Origin: Cupriavidus basilensis
GTDB taxonomy: Bacteria > Pseudomonadota > Gammaproteobacteria > Burkholderiales > Burkholderiaceae
NCBI RefSeq assembly: GCF_008801925.2
Contig: NZ_CP062803.1
Coordinates: forward strand, 2,790,001 to 2,854,000
Direction of reading: 5' to 3'
Length of the DNA: 64,000 bases
The position numbers were made by a program, and so were the translations under genes. The notes under the pieces were generated by a model. It saw only the letters and a program-made list of their open reading frames with translations, ran no database searches and was not told where the DNA came from. Of this stretch, positions 8,090 to 16,044 are shown one piece after another. Every line of letters begins with the position of its first letter. Within the stretch, counting starts at the first letter, position 1.

Positions 8090-9070
8090 TCACTCGGCGG
8101 TAATGCCGAAATCCTTGATGACCTTGCCCAGCCGCTCGTAGTCGGAAGCATTGATCTTTTCCAGCACGGCAGGCGCGCCGCCCACCGGCACCGCGCCGAA
8201 GGTGGCCATCTTCTCGGCGATGTCCGGCATCTTGACGATCTCGTTGAGCTGCTCGTTGAGCAGCTTCACCACCTCGGCCGGCGTGCCCTTGGGCGCCATG
8301 ACGCCGTGCCATGCGCCTACGATGACGTCCTTGTAGCCAAGCTCGGACAGCGTCGGCACATTGGGCAGCAGCGCAGAGCGCTTCGGATCGGTCACGGCCA
8401 GCGCAAGCAGCTTGCCCGTGTTGATGTACTGGGCCACCGGCCCCAGCGTCACGTAGGCGAAGTTGACGTGGCCCGCGACGACATCGTTGACGGCGGGCGC
8501 AACGCCCCGGTACGGCACATGCTGGATCTTCACGCCAGCGGCGCGGTTCAGCCACTCGCCGGCGATATGCATGGGCGAGCCCGCGCCAGGGGTGGCATAC
8601 GTCAGCGGCTTGCCGGCCTTCGCGGCGGCCACCATTTCCTGCACGGTCTTGATGCCGGCGCCCGGATACGCCACCAGCAGCACGGTCTGCGTGCCGGTCT
8701 GGATGACCGGGGTGAAGCCATGCAGCGCGTCGTAGCTGGAGCTGGCGGGGAGCTTGAGCACCATCGGCGCCGTCGTGAACGGATTGGGCGTAAACAGCAG
8801 CGTGTAGCCGTCGGCCGGCGCGCGGCCGACCATGGCGTTGCCGACCACGCCGCCAGCGCCCGGCTTGTTCTCCACGATCACCGGCTGCTTGAGGCGCATC
8901 GACAGCTTCTCCGCGTACATGCGCGCCATGGAGTCCGTGTCGCCGCCCGGCGGATAGGCGACCACGATCGTGACCGGTTTGGCGGGATAGCCAAGCGCAA
9001 AGGCGCTGCCGCCTCCCAGGGCAATCGCGGCGAGCGCTGTGGCAAGGACGTGTCGGCGGGCAAGGTTCAT
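8090..9070 (-). CDS. Bug/TctC-family periplasmic substrate-binding protein 1
   Basis: A 326-residue receptor of the tripartite tricarboxylate transporter family. It has an N-terminal signal peptide (MNLARRHVLATALAAIALGG, cleaved near AFA-LG) and the family hallmarks YPAKPVTIVVAYPPGGDTD, YATPGAGSPMHIAGE and NVPTLSELGYKDV. These proteins capture organic acids in the periplasm. No TctA/TctB membrane partner is in the window, so it is an orphan, as is usual in Burkholderiales. It is the first gene of operon A, with a CAGGAG ribosome site, and shares length and motifs with the second receptor at 25040-26020. Confidence 0.95.
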   Translation of the reverse strand: MNLARRHVLATALAAIALGGGSAFALGYPAKPVTIVVAYPPGGDTDSMARMYAEKLSMRLKQPVIVENKPGAGGVVGNAMVGRAPADGYTLLFTPNPFTTAPMVLKLPASSSYDALHGFTPVIQTGTQTVLLVAYPGAGIKTVQEMVAAAKAGKPLTYATPGAGSPMHIAGEWLNRAAGVKIQHVPYRGVAPAVNDVVAGHVNFAYVTLGPVAQYINTGKLLALAVTDPKRSALLPNVPTLSELGYKDVIVGAWHGVMAPKGTPAEVVKLLNEQLNEIVKMPDIAEKMATFGAVPVGGAPAVLEKINASDYERLGKVIKDFGITAE

Positions 9071-9163
9071 CTACGGCTCCTGTGGGGGCGCTCCACTTGC
9101 GCGGGGCATGCATGGTGGGGCGGGGTTAGGCACGGCTAAGGGACGGGAACGCATTCGATGTGC

Positions 9164-9179
9164 GTTTTATTAGCAAAAC
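9164..9179 (-). promoter_or_regulatory. Operator-like palindrome upstream of operon A
   Basis: GTTTTATTAGCAAAAC, the inverted repeat GTTTT-N6-AAAAC. It lies 94 bp upstream of the bug start codon, just after a possible minus-strand -10 (ACTAAT). It matches sites at 22293, 23378 and 23716. The binder is inferred to be one of the IclR proteins. Confidence 0.6.
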
Positions 9180-9264
9180 ATTAGTTCAGGAGAGGAACGT
9201 GCCATTCATACTAGATCGTCCTTGTTGACTGCTCAACTTACTGCAATCACCAATTGACATACGC

Positions 9265-9279
9265 CTTATTTGCAAAATC
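9265..9279 (+). promoter_or_regulatory. Degenerate operator-like site upstream of marR
   Basis: CTTATTTGCAAAATC resembles the operator at 23378 (reverse strand TTTTATTTGCAAAC) but has lost the symmetric outer bases. It sits six bases downstream of a TTGACA element. It may be a weak site or chance. Confidence 0.3.
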
Positions 9280-9387
9280 AAAAATAGGAGATCATGACGA
9301 GAAGGAGGCAGCACATCGGAGCCCCTATGAGACAATCGGCTCCGCCCCCCCTGATCAGCCGCCGTCCGGCGGCATTTCCTGAAAGAC

Positions 9388-9978
9388 ATGGATCCGATGA
9401 AGCGCGCAGCCGGAACGACAACCGACACCGGCGACAAGGCAGTGCCCCCGAAAACCGACTGCCCCTGGGCGCAACTGGACGAGCAAGGCAACGGGCTCGA
9501 TGTCGACGACTTCCTGACGACGATGCTCAGCCAGTTGGTCAACGCCTTGCGCCGCACCGTGACGCTGCCCTACGCCGAGCAGTTCGCGCTAACGGTGCCC
9601 GAATGGCGCCTGCTGGCCCTGCTGGCGCACGCGCGGCAGTTGCCTTTTGCGGAACTGGTGCTGCAATCCACATCGGACAAGGCGCTGGTGAGCCGAACGC
9701 TGCGGCTGCTCGAAGGCCGCGGGCTGGTGAAGCTGGATGCCGAGGGCAACACCCCGCGCAAGAAGCTGATCTGCAGCATCACGCCGGAAGGCCTGGCGCT
9801 GCATGAGCAAGTGATGCCGCTGGCCAGGAAGGGCCAGGCGGAGGTGATCCGGCTGCTTGAGCCGGAAGAGCGCCGAGCGATGTACCAGGCGCTGAGGAAG
9901 CTGCACGGCCTGTGCGTGACGCCCGGGCGCGGCGACGCCGGCGGGGGTGGGGGTGGGGGCGGGGGCTGGGGCGAATAA
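9388..9978 (+). CDS. MarR-family transcriptional regulator with poly-Gly tail
   Basis: A 196-residue winged-HTH regulator. The DNA-binding core is LTVPEWRLLALLAHARQLPFAEL, then TSDKALVSRTLRLLEGRGLVKL (recognition helix) and a wing with NTPRKKLICSITPEG. MarR proteins usually respond to small aromatic ligands. It is divergent from operon A, so it may control that operon or itself. The last ~14 residues are almost all glycine, encoded by G5 runs, ending WGE; this tail lies outside the MarR fold and may vary in length between strains. The ribosome site before ATG 9388 is weak, and ATG 9397 is an alternative. Confidence 0.9.
   Translation: MDPMKRAAGTTTDTGDKAVPPKTDCPWAQLDEQGNGLDVDDFLTTMLSQLVNALRRTVTLPYAEQFALTVPEWRLLALLAHARQLPFAELVLQSTSDKALVSRTLRLLEGRGLVKLDAEGNTPRKKLICSITPEGLALHEQVMPLARKGQAEVIRLLEPEERRAMYQALRKLHGLCVTPGRGDAGGGGGGGGGWGE
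9943..9971 (+). repeat. G-tract array (G-quadruplex motif) at the 3' end of marR
   Basis: Four runs of five G and one of four G are separated by single bases (T, T, C) and CT. This is an ideal intramolecular G-quadruplex pattern, on the coding strand, ending eight bases before the stop codon is complete. Such runs are also prone to replication slippage. Confidence 0.8.
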
Positions 9979-9997
9979 GCGCGCACGAGAACGAACA

Positions 9998-10029
9998 AAG
10001 CCCGTGGCAGCTGGCGCTGCCACGGGCTT
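9998..10029. terminator. Bidirectional terminator between marR and the MFS gene
   Basis: A perfect 14-bp stem AAGCCCGTGGCAGC/GCTGCCACGGGCTT around TGGC. It lies 19 bp after the marR stop and 18 bp beyond the converging MFS stop, so it serves both. A strong T run is lacking on either side. Confidence 0.65.
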
Positions 10030-10047
10030 CAGGTCGTGCTTCGCGGA

Positions 10048-11511
10048 TCAGGCCTCGAGTTGCTCGAGCACCTTGCCCTTGGTCTCGATGCCAAGGAAGT
10101 GGATGGTCAGCGCCGCCACGAACGGCACCGTCGCCAGCGCGTAGAAAGCGGTGCTGAGATTGCCCGAGCCGATCGTGCTGGCCACCAGCGTCGGGGCGAA
10201 GATCGCCGCCAGCTTCAGCCACGCGCCCCCAAAGCCGCAGCCCATGGCGCGGATGCTGGTGGGATACAGCTCAGGCGTGTACACGTAGGCCGTGATAAAG
10301 CCACTGGCCAGGAAACCAAGCGAGAGCGCGCAGAGCCCGGCCACGACGTACACCGACGCCGCGTGGAACACGCCGGCCAGCGCCAGCGATATCGCGCACA
10401 GGATGAACGAGACGTTGATCACCGGCTTGCGGCCCACCTTGTCGACAATCATCGCGCACACCAGCGAGCCGATCACCCCGAGCACCGATGCGCCCGCGGC
10501 CAGGTTCAGGGCCAGCTGCAGCGGTGCGTGATACACCGTCTTGTAGATCGTCGGCAACCAGGTCGACAGCCCATACTGGATAAAGCCGCAGGTCGCCCAC
10601 AGCATCCACACCGCCAGCGTGCGGCCGATATAGGCCTTGCTCAGCAGATCCCGGACACGCCGGCGGGGGTGCTTGCCGGTCATCGCGTCGTACGCGGATA
10701 CGTCGCCCAGCGGCGCCAGCGGCCCCTTGGCGCGCGACTCGAACGTCGCGAGCGCGCGGTCGGCCTCGGCCAGGCGGCCCTTCTCCGCCAGCCAGCGCGG
10801 CGATTCGGGAATGGCCCGGCGCAGGATGAAGAACAGGATGACCGGAGCGCCGCCGATGAAGTACATCACGGTCCAGCCGAAGCGCGGCACCAGCCACGCG
10901 CCGACTGCATTGGAGATCAGCAGGCCAATCGGGAACACCACCTCGTACAGCAGCACGAAGCGCCCGCGCCCGTGGGCACGCGTCACTTCGTTGATATAAG
11001 TGGCGGCCACCGGCAGCTCACCGCCCAGGCCCAGGCCCTGCACGATGCGCAGCAAGGCAAAGATTTCGAACGAGGGCGCGAAACCGCAGGCGATGCTCAT
11101 CAGCCCGATGATGCCCGCGCTCCAGCCAATCGAGTTAAGGCGGCCAAAGCGCTCGGCCAGCGCGGGAAACAGCAGCGCGCCGATCAGTTGCCCGACCGAC
11201 GGCGCCGCGATCAGAAAGCCGATCTGACCCGGCGTGAGCGACCACATCGAGATCAGCAGCGGCAGCGTGGCGGCGATGGCGATCACGTCAAAGCCATCGA
11301 AGAACGTGGCCAGGCCGATCAGCAGCCGCGCCCTGACATGCATGCCATTGCTGGGCAGGCGCTCGATGCGGGCGATGATCTCGCCCCGGGTGGTTGCCAC
11401 GGGGGCGTCAGTGGCGCGCTCGCCACCGCCTGCCGTGCTGGTGCTGGATGGGGTCGCCACACCCTCGGCGTTCGCGTTGGCGAACGGGGCCTCTTGTCTC
11501 TGGATCAACAC
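10048..11511 (-). CDS. MFS transporter, aromatic acid:H+ symporter (AAHS)-like
   Basis: A 487-residue inner-membrane importer with twelve predicted spans. AAHS-type signs are the Asp-containing first span FFDGFDVIAIAATLPLL, the loop motif ALAERFGRLNSIG between spans 2 and 3, and the C-terminal half repeat VDKVGRKPVIN. The start is GTG, giving a ~60-residue Ser/Thr/Ala-rich cytoplasmic leader, longer than usual; a later start is possible. It is the last gene of operon B, 120 bp after the reductase gene, and would bring the pathway substrate into the cell. The exact substrate is unknown. Confidence 0.88.
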   Translation of the reverse strand: MLIQRQEAPFANANAEGVATPSSTSTAGGGERATDAPVATTRGEIIARIERLPSNGMHVRARLLIGLATFFDGFDVIAIAATLPLLISMWSLTPGQIGFLIAAPSVGQLIGALLFPALAERFGRLNSIGWSAGIIGLMSIACGFAPSFEIFALLRIVQGLGLGGELPVAATYINEVTRAHGRGRFVLLYEVVFPIGLLISNAVGAWLVPRFGWTVMYFIGGAPVILFFILRRAIPESPRWLAEKGRLAEADRALATFESRAKGPLAPLGDVSAYDAMTGKHPRRRVRDLLSKAYIGRTLAVWMLWATCGFIQYGLSTWLPTIYKTVYHAPLQLALNLAAGASVLGVIGSLVCAMIVDKVGRKPVINVSFILCAISLALAGVFHAASVYVVAGLCALSLGFLASGFITAYVYTPELYPTSIRAMGCGFGGAWLKLAAIFAPTLVASTIGSGNLSTAFYALATVPFVAALTIHFLGIETKGKVLEQLEA

Positions 11512-11631
11512 GGTGTTTCTCTTCTAAAGTATCCGAGGCAGGCAGCCGCCCCGCGCTGGCGCATTGCCGGACTTGCCCGGCAATGGCCACCCCCGTTGGC
11601 GCCGCGATGGATGCGGCGCGCGGTGGCGCGC

Positions 11632-12588
11632 TTAGAGGTCCAGGACCAGGCGCTTGCCTTTGCAGCCTGACACGCAAACCATCATGGTCTGGTTCGACTC
11701 GCGCTCGCTCTTGCTGAGCACGCCGTCACGGTGTTCGGGAATGCCTTCGAGCACGCGCGTCTCGCACGAGCCGCATACACCTTCCTTGCAGCTGTGCTCC
11801 ACCGCGATGCCCGCTTCGAGCAAGGCATCCAGCAGGGACTTGCCCGCGGGCACTTTCAGCTCGCTGCCCGTGCTTGCCAGCGCCACGGTGTACTCGCCGT
11901 CCTGCACAGCCGCCACCGACGGGTCGGCGGCGAAGCGTTCGATATGGACTTCGGGATAGCCATGGCCGGCGCAGGCGGCTTCGAAGGCATTGAGCATCGG
12001 GCCCGGGCCGCAGCAATAGAAATGCGTGCTGGCGGCTTGCCCGGCCAGCAGCGCGGACAGGTCCGGCGGGCTGCCGGCCTCGTCGTCGAAGTGCATGCGC
12101 ACCGCGTCGCCGTAGGCGGCCAGTTCGTCCGCGAAGGCAGCTTCCTCGCGCGAGCGTGCGCAGTAAAGCAACGTGAAGGACCGCCCGAGTTCATGCAGCC
12201 GGCGCGCCATGCACACGATCGGCGTCACGCCGATGCCGCCGGCCACCAGCACCGTGTGTGCCGCCCCCTCGTCCAGCGCGAAGTGGTTGCGCGGCGCGGC
12301 CACCGTGAGCGTGCTGCCCACGCGCAATTGCTCATGCACATAGCGCGAGCCGCCACGGCTGCCGCGGTCGAGCAGCACGCCCACCACGTAGCGGTCGCGC
12401 ACTTCCGGCGCGCCGCACAGCGAGTAGCTGCGCACCAGGCCATTGCCCAGATGCAGGTCGATATGCGCGCCTGGCGCGTACTCGGGCAACGCATGCCCGT
12501 GCGGATCGCGCAGTTCCACGCTGACGATGCCGCGCGCTTCGAAACGCATGGCCTGCACGCGCAGGCTCAGGGATTGGCTGGGACTCAT
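11632..12588 (-). CDS. VanB/phthalate dioxygenase reductase-like oxidoreductase
   Basis: A 318-residue one-chain electron-transfer protein. Domains in order are an FMN-binding beta-barrel (RSYSLCGAP near residue 54), an NAD-binding domain (LVAGGIGVTPIVCMARRL near 115 and YCCGPGPML near 190), and a C-terminal plant-type 2Fe-2S domain (CKEGVCGSCETRVLEG near 266, with a last Cys near 305). It should pass electrons from NAD(P)H to the Rieske oxygenase at 20774-21829 in the same operon. GGAAG lies seven bases before ATG. The two-component (VanA/VanB) architecture has no separate ferredoxin, and none is found nearby. Confidence 0.93.
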   Translation of the reverse strand: MSPSQSLSLRVQAMRFEARGIVSVELRDPHGHALPEYAPGAHIDLHLGNGLVRSYSLCGAPEVRDRYVVGVLLDRGSRGGSRYVHEQLRVGSTLTVAAPRNHFALDEGAAHTVLVAGGIGVTPIVCMARRLHELGRSFTLLYCARSREEAAFADELAAYGDAVRMHFDDEAGSPPDLSALLAGQAASTHFYCCGPGPMLNAFEAACAGHGYPEVHIERFAADPSVAAVQDGEYTVALASTGSELKVPAGKSLLDALLEAGIAVEHSCKEGVCGSCETRVLEGIPEHRDGVLSKSERESNQTMMVCVSGCKGKRLVLDL

Positions 12589-12600
12589 GGCACTTCCTTC

Positions 12601-12682
12601 GGTTGCTTCGTGTTACTTCGTGTTGCTTGTCTAGCTTGTTTTGCCTGCGTTGCTTATGTTGCCCGCGTTGCCTGCGTTGCCA
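12601..12682. repeat. Degenerate 9-bp tandem repeat between dioxygenase and reductase genes
   Basis: About seven units of the type YGTTGCYTG (plus strand), followed upstream by two related 10-bp units (GGTTGCTTCG, TGTTACTTCG), fill most of the 102-bp gap between the extradiol dioxygenase stop and the reductase start. The array ends close to the reductase ribosome site. Confidence 0.65.
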
Positions 12683-12690
12683 CGCCGTGC

Positions 12691-13680
12691 TCAGCGCTTC
12701 TCCGTCAGGAACTTGCCTTGCGGGCCGCCCGCGTTCTTCTGCCTGCGCGTATTGCCGTCCAGCCCGCCCTCCACCGCCCATTCGGCGAACATGGTCGGGC
12801 CCGGCTCGAAATCGCGCGGCTCCCAGTTGGCATCCAGCTGGTCTTCATCGGCGTAGTACTCGATCAGGCCCCCGGCCGGATTCTTGAAGTACCAGAAATA
12901 CGCCGACGAAATCGGATGCCGGCCCGGGCCAAGCTGCGTATCCCAGCCGCTGCGCGACACATGCAGGCCGCCGCCGAACACCTCGTGGATATCGCGCACG
13001 GTAAAAGCCACATGGTTCAGCCCGCTCTTGGCCTGCGGCAGCTGCAGCAGGAACAGGTCGTGGTGGCCGCCGTCCGGCGCGCAGCGCAGGAAGGCGCCGC
13101 GGCCCGGATAGTGGTCCGACGGCACGAAGCCCAGCTTCTCGGTGTAGAAACGCTCGGTGGCGGCCACGTCCTTGACGAAGAAGACCACGTGCCCTACCTC
13201 GATCGGCGTGGCACGTTCGTAGATCGGGCTGCGCTGGTTCATGCGCGGCTTGTCGTTCCACGTGTTCATCGCGGCGCATTCCACCTCGACCTCGCGCTTG
13301 CGGGTCAGCTGGAAGCGCACGGCTAGGCCGTTCGGGTCCGTGCAGCCAACGCGTTCGCCTTGCTCGCCCTGCACGCCGTGCTCGCCTGTGCTGACGAAGC
13401 CCGGCTCGGCGCGGATGGCATCCGCGATCCGGTCCAGCGCGGCTTGCGTGTCCACGCCCCACACCACCTCGCGCAGCGTCGGGCCGTCTTCCATTGCCGC
13501 CGGCAGTGCCGGGTCGTCGGTGCGGCGCACCAGGATGCGGCAGCCGTTCAGCGTCTCGAAATCCAGCCCGGCCGCATCCTCGCGCACCAGCGTGAGGCCC
13601 CAGTCGGCGAAGAAGCGCCGGCAGGCGTCCAGGTCGTCGGCACCGTAGACGATCTCGTCGATGCCCAGAATCGTGTTCAT
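12691..13680 (-). CDS. Extradiol ring-cleavage dioxygenase (VOC family, two-domain)
   Basis: A 329-residue vicinal-oxygen-chelate protein with two tandem domains; the C-terminal one carries the Fe(II) set of extradiol enzymes. The likely ligands are His in IEVGHVVFFV, His in GLNHVAFTVRD and Glu in GGLIEYYAD. Such enzymes open catechol-like rings next to the hydroxyls. The ATG at 13680 is preferred because AGGAGAGGG sits just upstream; a longer frame to 13731 has no support and would abut the preceding stop. It lies in operon B after the aldehyde dehydrogenase gene. The substrate is not recognisable, and sequence around the motifs is unlike the classic BphC/XylE forms. Confidence 0.85.
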   Translation of the reverse strand: MNTILGIDEIVYGADDLDACRRFFADWGLTLVREDAAGLDFETLNGCRILVRRTDDPALPAAMEDGPTLREVVWGVDTQAALDRIADAIRAEPGFVSTGEHGVQGEQGERVGCTDPNGLAVRFQLTRKREVEVECAAMNTWNDKPRMNQRSPIYERATPIEVGHVVFFVKDVAATERFYTEKLGFVPSDHYPGRGAFLRCAPDGGHHDLFLLQLPQAKSGLNHVAFTVRDIHEVFGGGLHVSRSGWDTQLGPGRHPISSAYFWYFKNPAGGLIEYYADEDQLDANWEPRDFEPGPTMFAEWAVEGGLDGNTRRQKNAGGPQGKFLTEKR

Positions 13681-13731
13681 TACCCTCTCCTGCTGTGTCT
13701 CTTTTGCCGCGTCCAATGTCGTCGCGCTCAT

Positions 13732-15204
13732 TTAGTTAGCCCACGGCAGCGGTTGTTCATGCATGCCCCAGTACACGCTCTTCTGTTCCATGTACTGCAG
13801 GATCCCTAGCCGCCCCTTCTCGCGCCCCAGCCCGCTGTCGCGCCAGCCGCCGAACGGCGTCGAGATCGAGAACTGCTTGTACGTATTGATCCACACATTG
13901 CCGGCCTGCACCGCACGCGCAAAACGCCACGCGCGCTTGTAGTCGCGCGTCCATACGCCGGCCGCCAGCGCGTACACGCTGTCGTTGGCTTGCGCGATCA
14001 GGTCGTCCTCGTCGTCGAAGGCCATCGCCACCAGCACCGGCCCGAAGATTTCCTCCTGGCATACGCGGGCGCTGTTATCCAGCCCCTCGATGATGGTCGG
14101 CGTGTAGAAGTAGCCGTTCTCGCAGCCCGCCACCGTGGGGCGGATGCCCCCCGTGCGCAGCTGGCCGCCTTCGGATACGCCAAGCGCCACATACGATTCG
14201 ATCGAGTCGCGATGGCGGTCGCTGATCAGCGGCCCCATCTGGGTGCGTTCGTCGGCCGGATCGCCCACGCGCAGGCGCGCCGCGCCCTCGGCCAGGCGGT
14301 CCATGAAAGGCTCATACAAGGAACGTGCCACGAACAGGCGCGAACCCGCGATGCACGACTCGCCCGAGGAACTGAAGATGCCGTAAAGCACGCCGTTGAC
14401 CGCGTGGTCCAGGTCCGCATCTTCGAACACCATGGTGGGCGACTTGCCGCCCAGCTCCAGCGACACCGGCATCATCTTGTCGGCGGCGATGTGGGCGATA
14501 TGGCGTCCCGTAGTGGTGCCGCCGGTGAAGGACACACGGCGCACCAGCGGGTGCTTGGTAATGGCATCACCGATCACCGAGCCCTTGCCCGGCAGCACGC
14601 TGATGAGGCCCTTGGGCACGCCGGCTTCCTCGCAGATGGCGGCGAGTTCCAGCGCCATCAGCGGCGTGATCTCGGCGGGCTTGATCACCACCGCGTTGCC
14701 GGCGGCCAGCGCGGGCGCCAGCTTCTGCGCCTCGCTGGCGATGGGCGAATTCCACGGCGTGATCGCCGCCACCACGCCCATGGCTTCGTGCACGCTCATG
14801 GTGAGGAAATCACCACGCGCGGGCGTGAGCGTCTCCTCCAGGGTTTCGCAGGCCGCCGCGAAGAACTGGAACGTACCGGCGGCGCTGGCCACCAGCGCGC
14901 GCGTCTCGCTGATGGGCTTGCCGTTGTCCAGGCGCTGGCGCTGCGCCAGCGGCTCGGCGCGCGCGCGGATCAGGTCGGCCACGCGATGCAGCACGGCTGC
15001 GCGCTCGTGCGGCTTGCGCTGCGCCCAGCCGCTGGTGAGGAACGCGCGGTGCGCGCCCTGCACGGCCTCTTCCACGTCGTCCAGGCTGGCCGCGTTCAGT
15101 TCCGCGACGACCTCGCCGGTGGCCGGGTAGCGCGTGGCGTAGCGCTCGCCGCCGCCCAGGCGCCACTGGCCTGCGATACAGATGGGGAGAATCTCTTGCT
15201 TCAT
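13732..15204 (-). CDS. NAD(P)-dependent aldehyde dehydrogenase
   Basis: A 490-residue member of the ALDH superfamily. It has ITPWNSPI (near residue 153), KPAEITPL, the glycine motif SFTGGTTTGRHIA, the catalytic Glu in SLELGGKSP (near 251) and the catalytic Cys in SSGESCIAGSR (near 285). It is likely to oxidise a semialdehyde made after ring cleavage, or another pathway aldehyde. It is encoded between the aspartate-dehydrogenase-like gene (21 bp gap) and the extradiol dioxygenase in operon B. The ribosome site is modest (AAGG). Confidence 0.93.
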   Translation of the reverse strand: MKQEILPICIAGQWRLGGGERYATRYPATGEVVAELNAASLDDVEEAVQGAHRAFLTSGWAQRKPHERAAVLHRVADLIRARAEPLAQRQRLDNGKPISETRALVASAAGTFQFFAAACETLEETLTPARGDFLTMSVHEAMGVVAAITPWNSPIASEAQKLAPALAAGNAVVIKPAEITPLMALELAAICEEAGVPKGLISVLPGKGSVIGDAITKHPLVRRVSFTGGTTTGRHIAHIAADKMMPVSLELGGKSPTMVFEDADLDHAVNGVLYGIFSSSGESCIAGSRLFVARSLYEPFMDRLAEGAARLRVGDPADERTQMGPLISDRHRDSIESYVALGVSEGGQLRTGGIRPTVAGCENGYFYTPTIIEGLDNSARVCQEEIFGPVLVAMAFDDEDDLIAQANDSVYALAAGVWTRDYKRAWRFARAVQAGNVWINTYKQFSISTPFGGWRDSGLGREKGRLGILQYMEQKSVYWGMHEQPLPWAN

Positions 15205-15225
15205 GATGATTGCCTTGCTGCCTGC

Positions 15226-16032
15226 TTAAATCGACATGGCATGGGCGTGGTTGCCCAGCGCACGCACCACGCTGAATACCGTCAGCGCCGAAGTCTTGGG
15301 GTTCGCCGCCAGCGGCTTGCCGCGCATGGTCAGCTCGAAACCACCGAAGGCGCCGCGCGCTTCCACGTGGTGCACGTTTTCATCCACGCCCGGATCCGCC
15401 AGCAGCTTGACCTGCGTGTGGTCCAGCCCGAGGCCGGCCATCGACAGCGTGGCCGCGACGTTGGCGTTCTTGGGGTAAAGCCGCGCGGCTTCGCGGGCGG
15501 TGCCCTCGAAGATCACCGTGGCCTCGGTCAGCGCGTCGAGGGCGAACAGCGCCTCGGCCGGCGTGTCCTTCCACGCGCCGGGCGGCTTGCGCCCGGTGTA
15601 GACCACCGAGTCCAGCCCGCCCACGCGCGCTGCCGCCAGTGCGTCGATGGCGCCGATGGCGCCGGAGAGCAGCTGCACCTGCGTGCCGCCGCGCCGTGCC
15701 GCGGCTTCCAGCCGCTCGGCCAGCCCCGGCTCGGAGAGCGCACCCACCGACACCACCATGCAGGCGATGCCGCGCTCCAGCGCCGGCACGATGTGCTCTT
15801 CCAGCGCATGGTGGCCAGCGCACTCCACCAGCAGGTCGGGCCGTCCGTCGGCCTGGCTCAGGCAGGTGGCAACCCGTGCATGCGGCGCCAGCGCGGAGAC
15901 GTCATGGCGGGCCTGGTCCATCTGCGCCTCGGGCACCACCACCACGTCGAACACCACGTCCGGATCGCTCTTGAGCAGCTCGAGCACACCGCGCCCGATC
16001 GCTCCGCATCCCACCATCGACACATGCAGCAT
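15226..16032 (-). CDS. Aspartate dehydrogenase-like protein (NadX/DUF108 family)
   Basis: A 268-residue NAD(P)-binding protein of the L-aspartate dehydrogenase family. It shows the Rossmann motif GCGAIG at residues 8-13, VECAGHHALEEH near 70, the family signature GAIGAIDALAAARVGGLDSV near 130, YTGRKPPGAWKDTP, and NANVAATLSMAGLGLD near 190. The family oxidatively deaminates aspartate or reductively aminates oxaloacetate. Here it stands within an aromatic-type catabolic operon and not beside NAD-synthesis genes, so it may act on another amino or imino acid. Ribosome site GGGAG lies 7 bases upstream of ATG. Confidence 0.87.
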   Translation of the reverse strand: MLHVSMVGCGAIGRGVLELLKSDPDVVFDVVVVPEAQMDQARHDVSALAPHARVATCLSQADGRPDLLVECAGHHALEEHIVPALERGIACMVVSVGALSEPGLAERLEAAARRGGTQVQLLSGAIGAIDALAAARVGGLDSVVYTGRKPPGAWKDTPAEALFALDALTEATVIFEGTAREAARLYPKNANVAATLSMAGLGLDHTQVKLLADPGVDENVHHVEARGAFGGFELTMRGKPLAANPKTSALTVFSVVRALGNHAHAMSI

Positions 16033-16044
16033 GTTGCGTCTCCC

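Larger units (their letters stand above)
9071..9387. other. Divergent intergenic region between operon A and marR
   Basis: This 317-bp stretch is AT-richer than its surroundings and has no convincing gene. It contains the operator-like GTTTTATTAGCAAAAC (9164-9179), a weaker relative at 9265-9279, and a TTGACA element at 9254-9259 facing marR. A frame starting at 9294 behind TAGGAG gives only an Arg/Pro-rich shadow product. Confidence 0.6.

Noticed and set aside
5519..9139. A 1206-residue open frame on the plus strand
   Set aside because: It is exactly antisense to the molybdenum hydroxylase and bug genes, with an Arg/His/Gly-rich composition typical of shadows in GC-rich DNA.
9294..9806. An alternative gene starting behind TAGGAG at 9294
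   Set aside because: The product is Arg/Pro-rich, out of frame with the MarR motifs, and overlaps marR; it is a shadow despite the good ribosome-like sequence.
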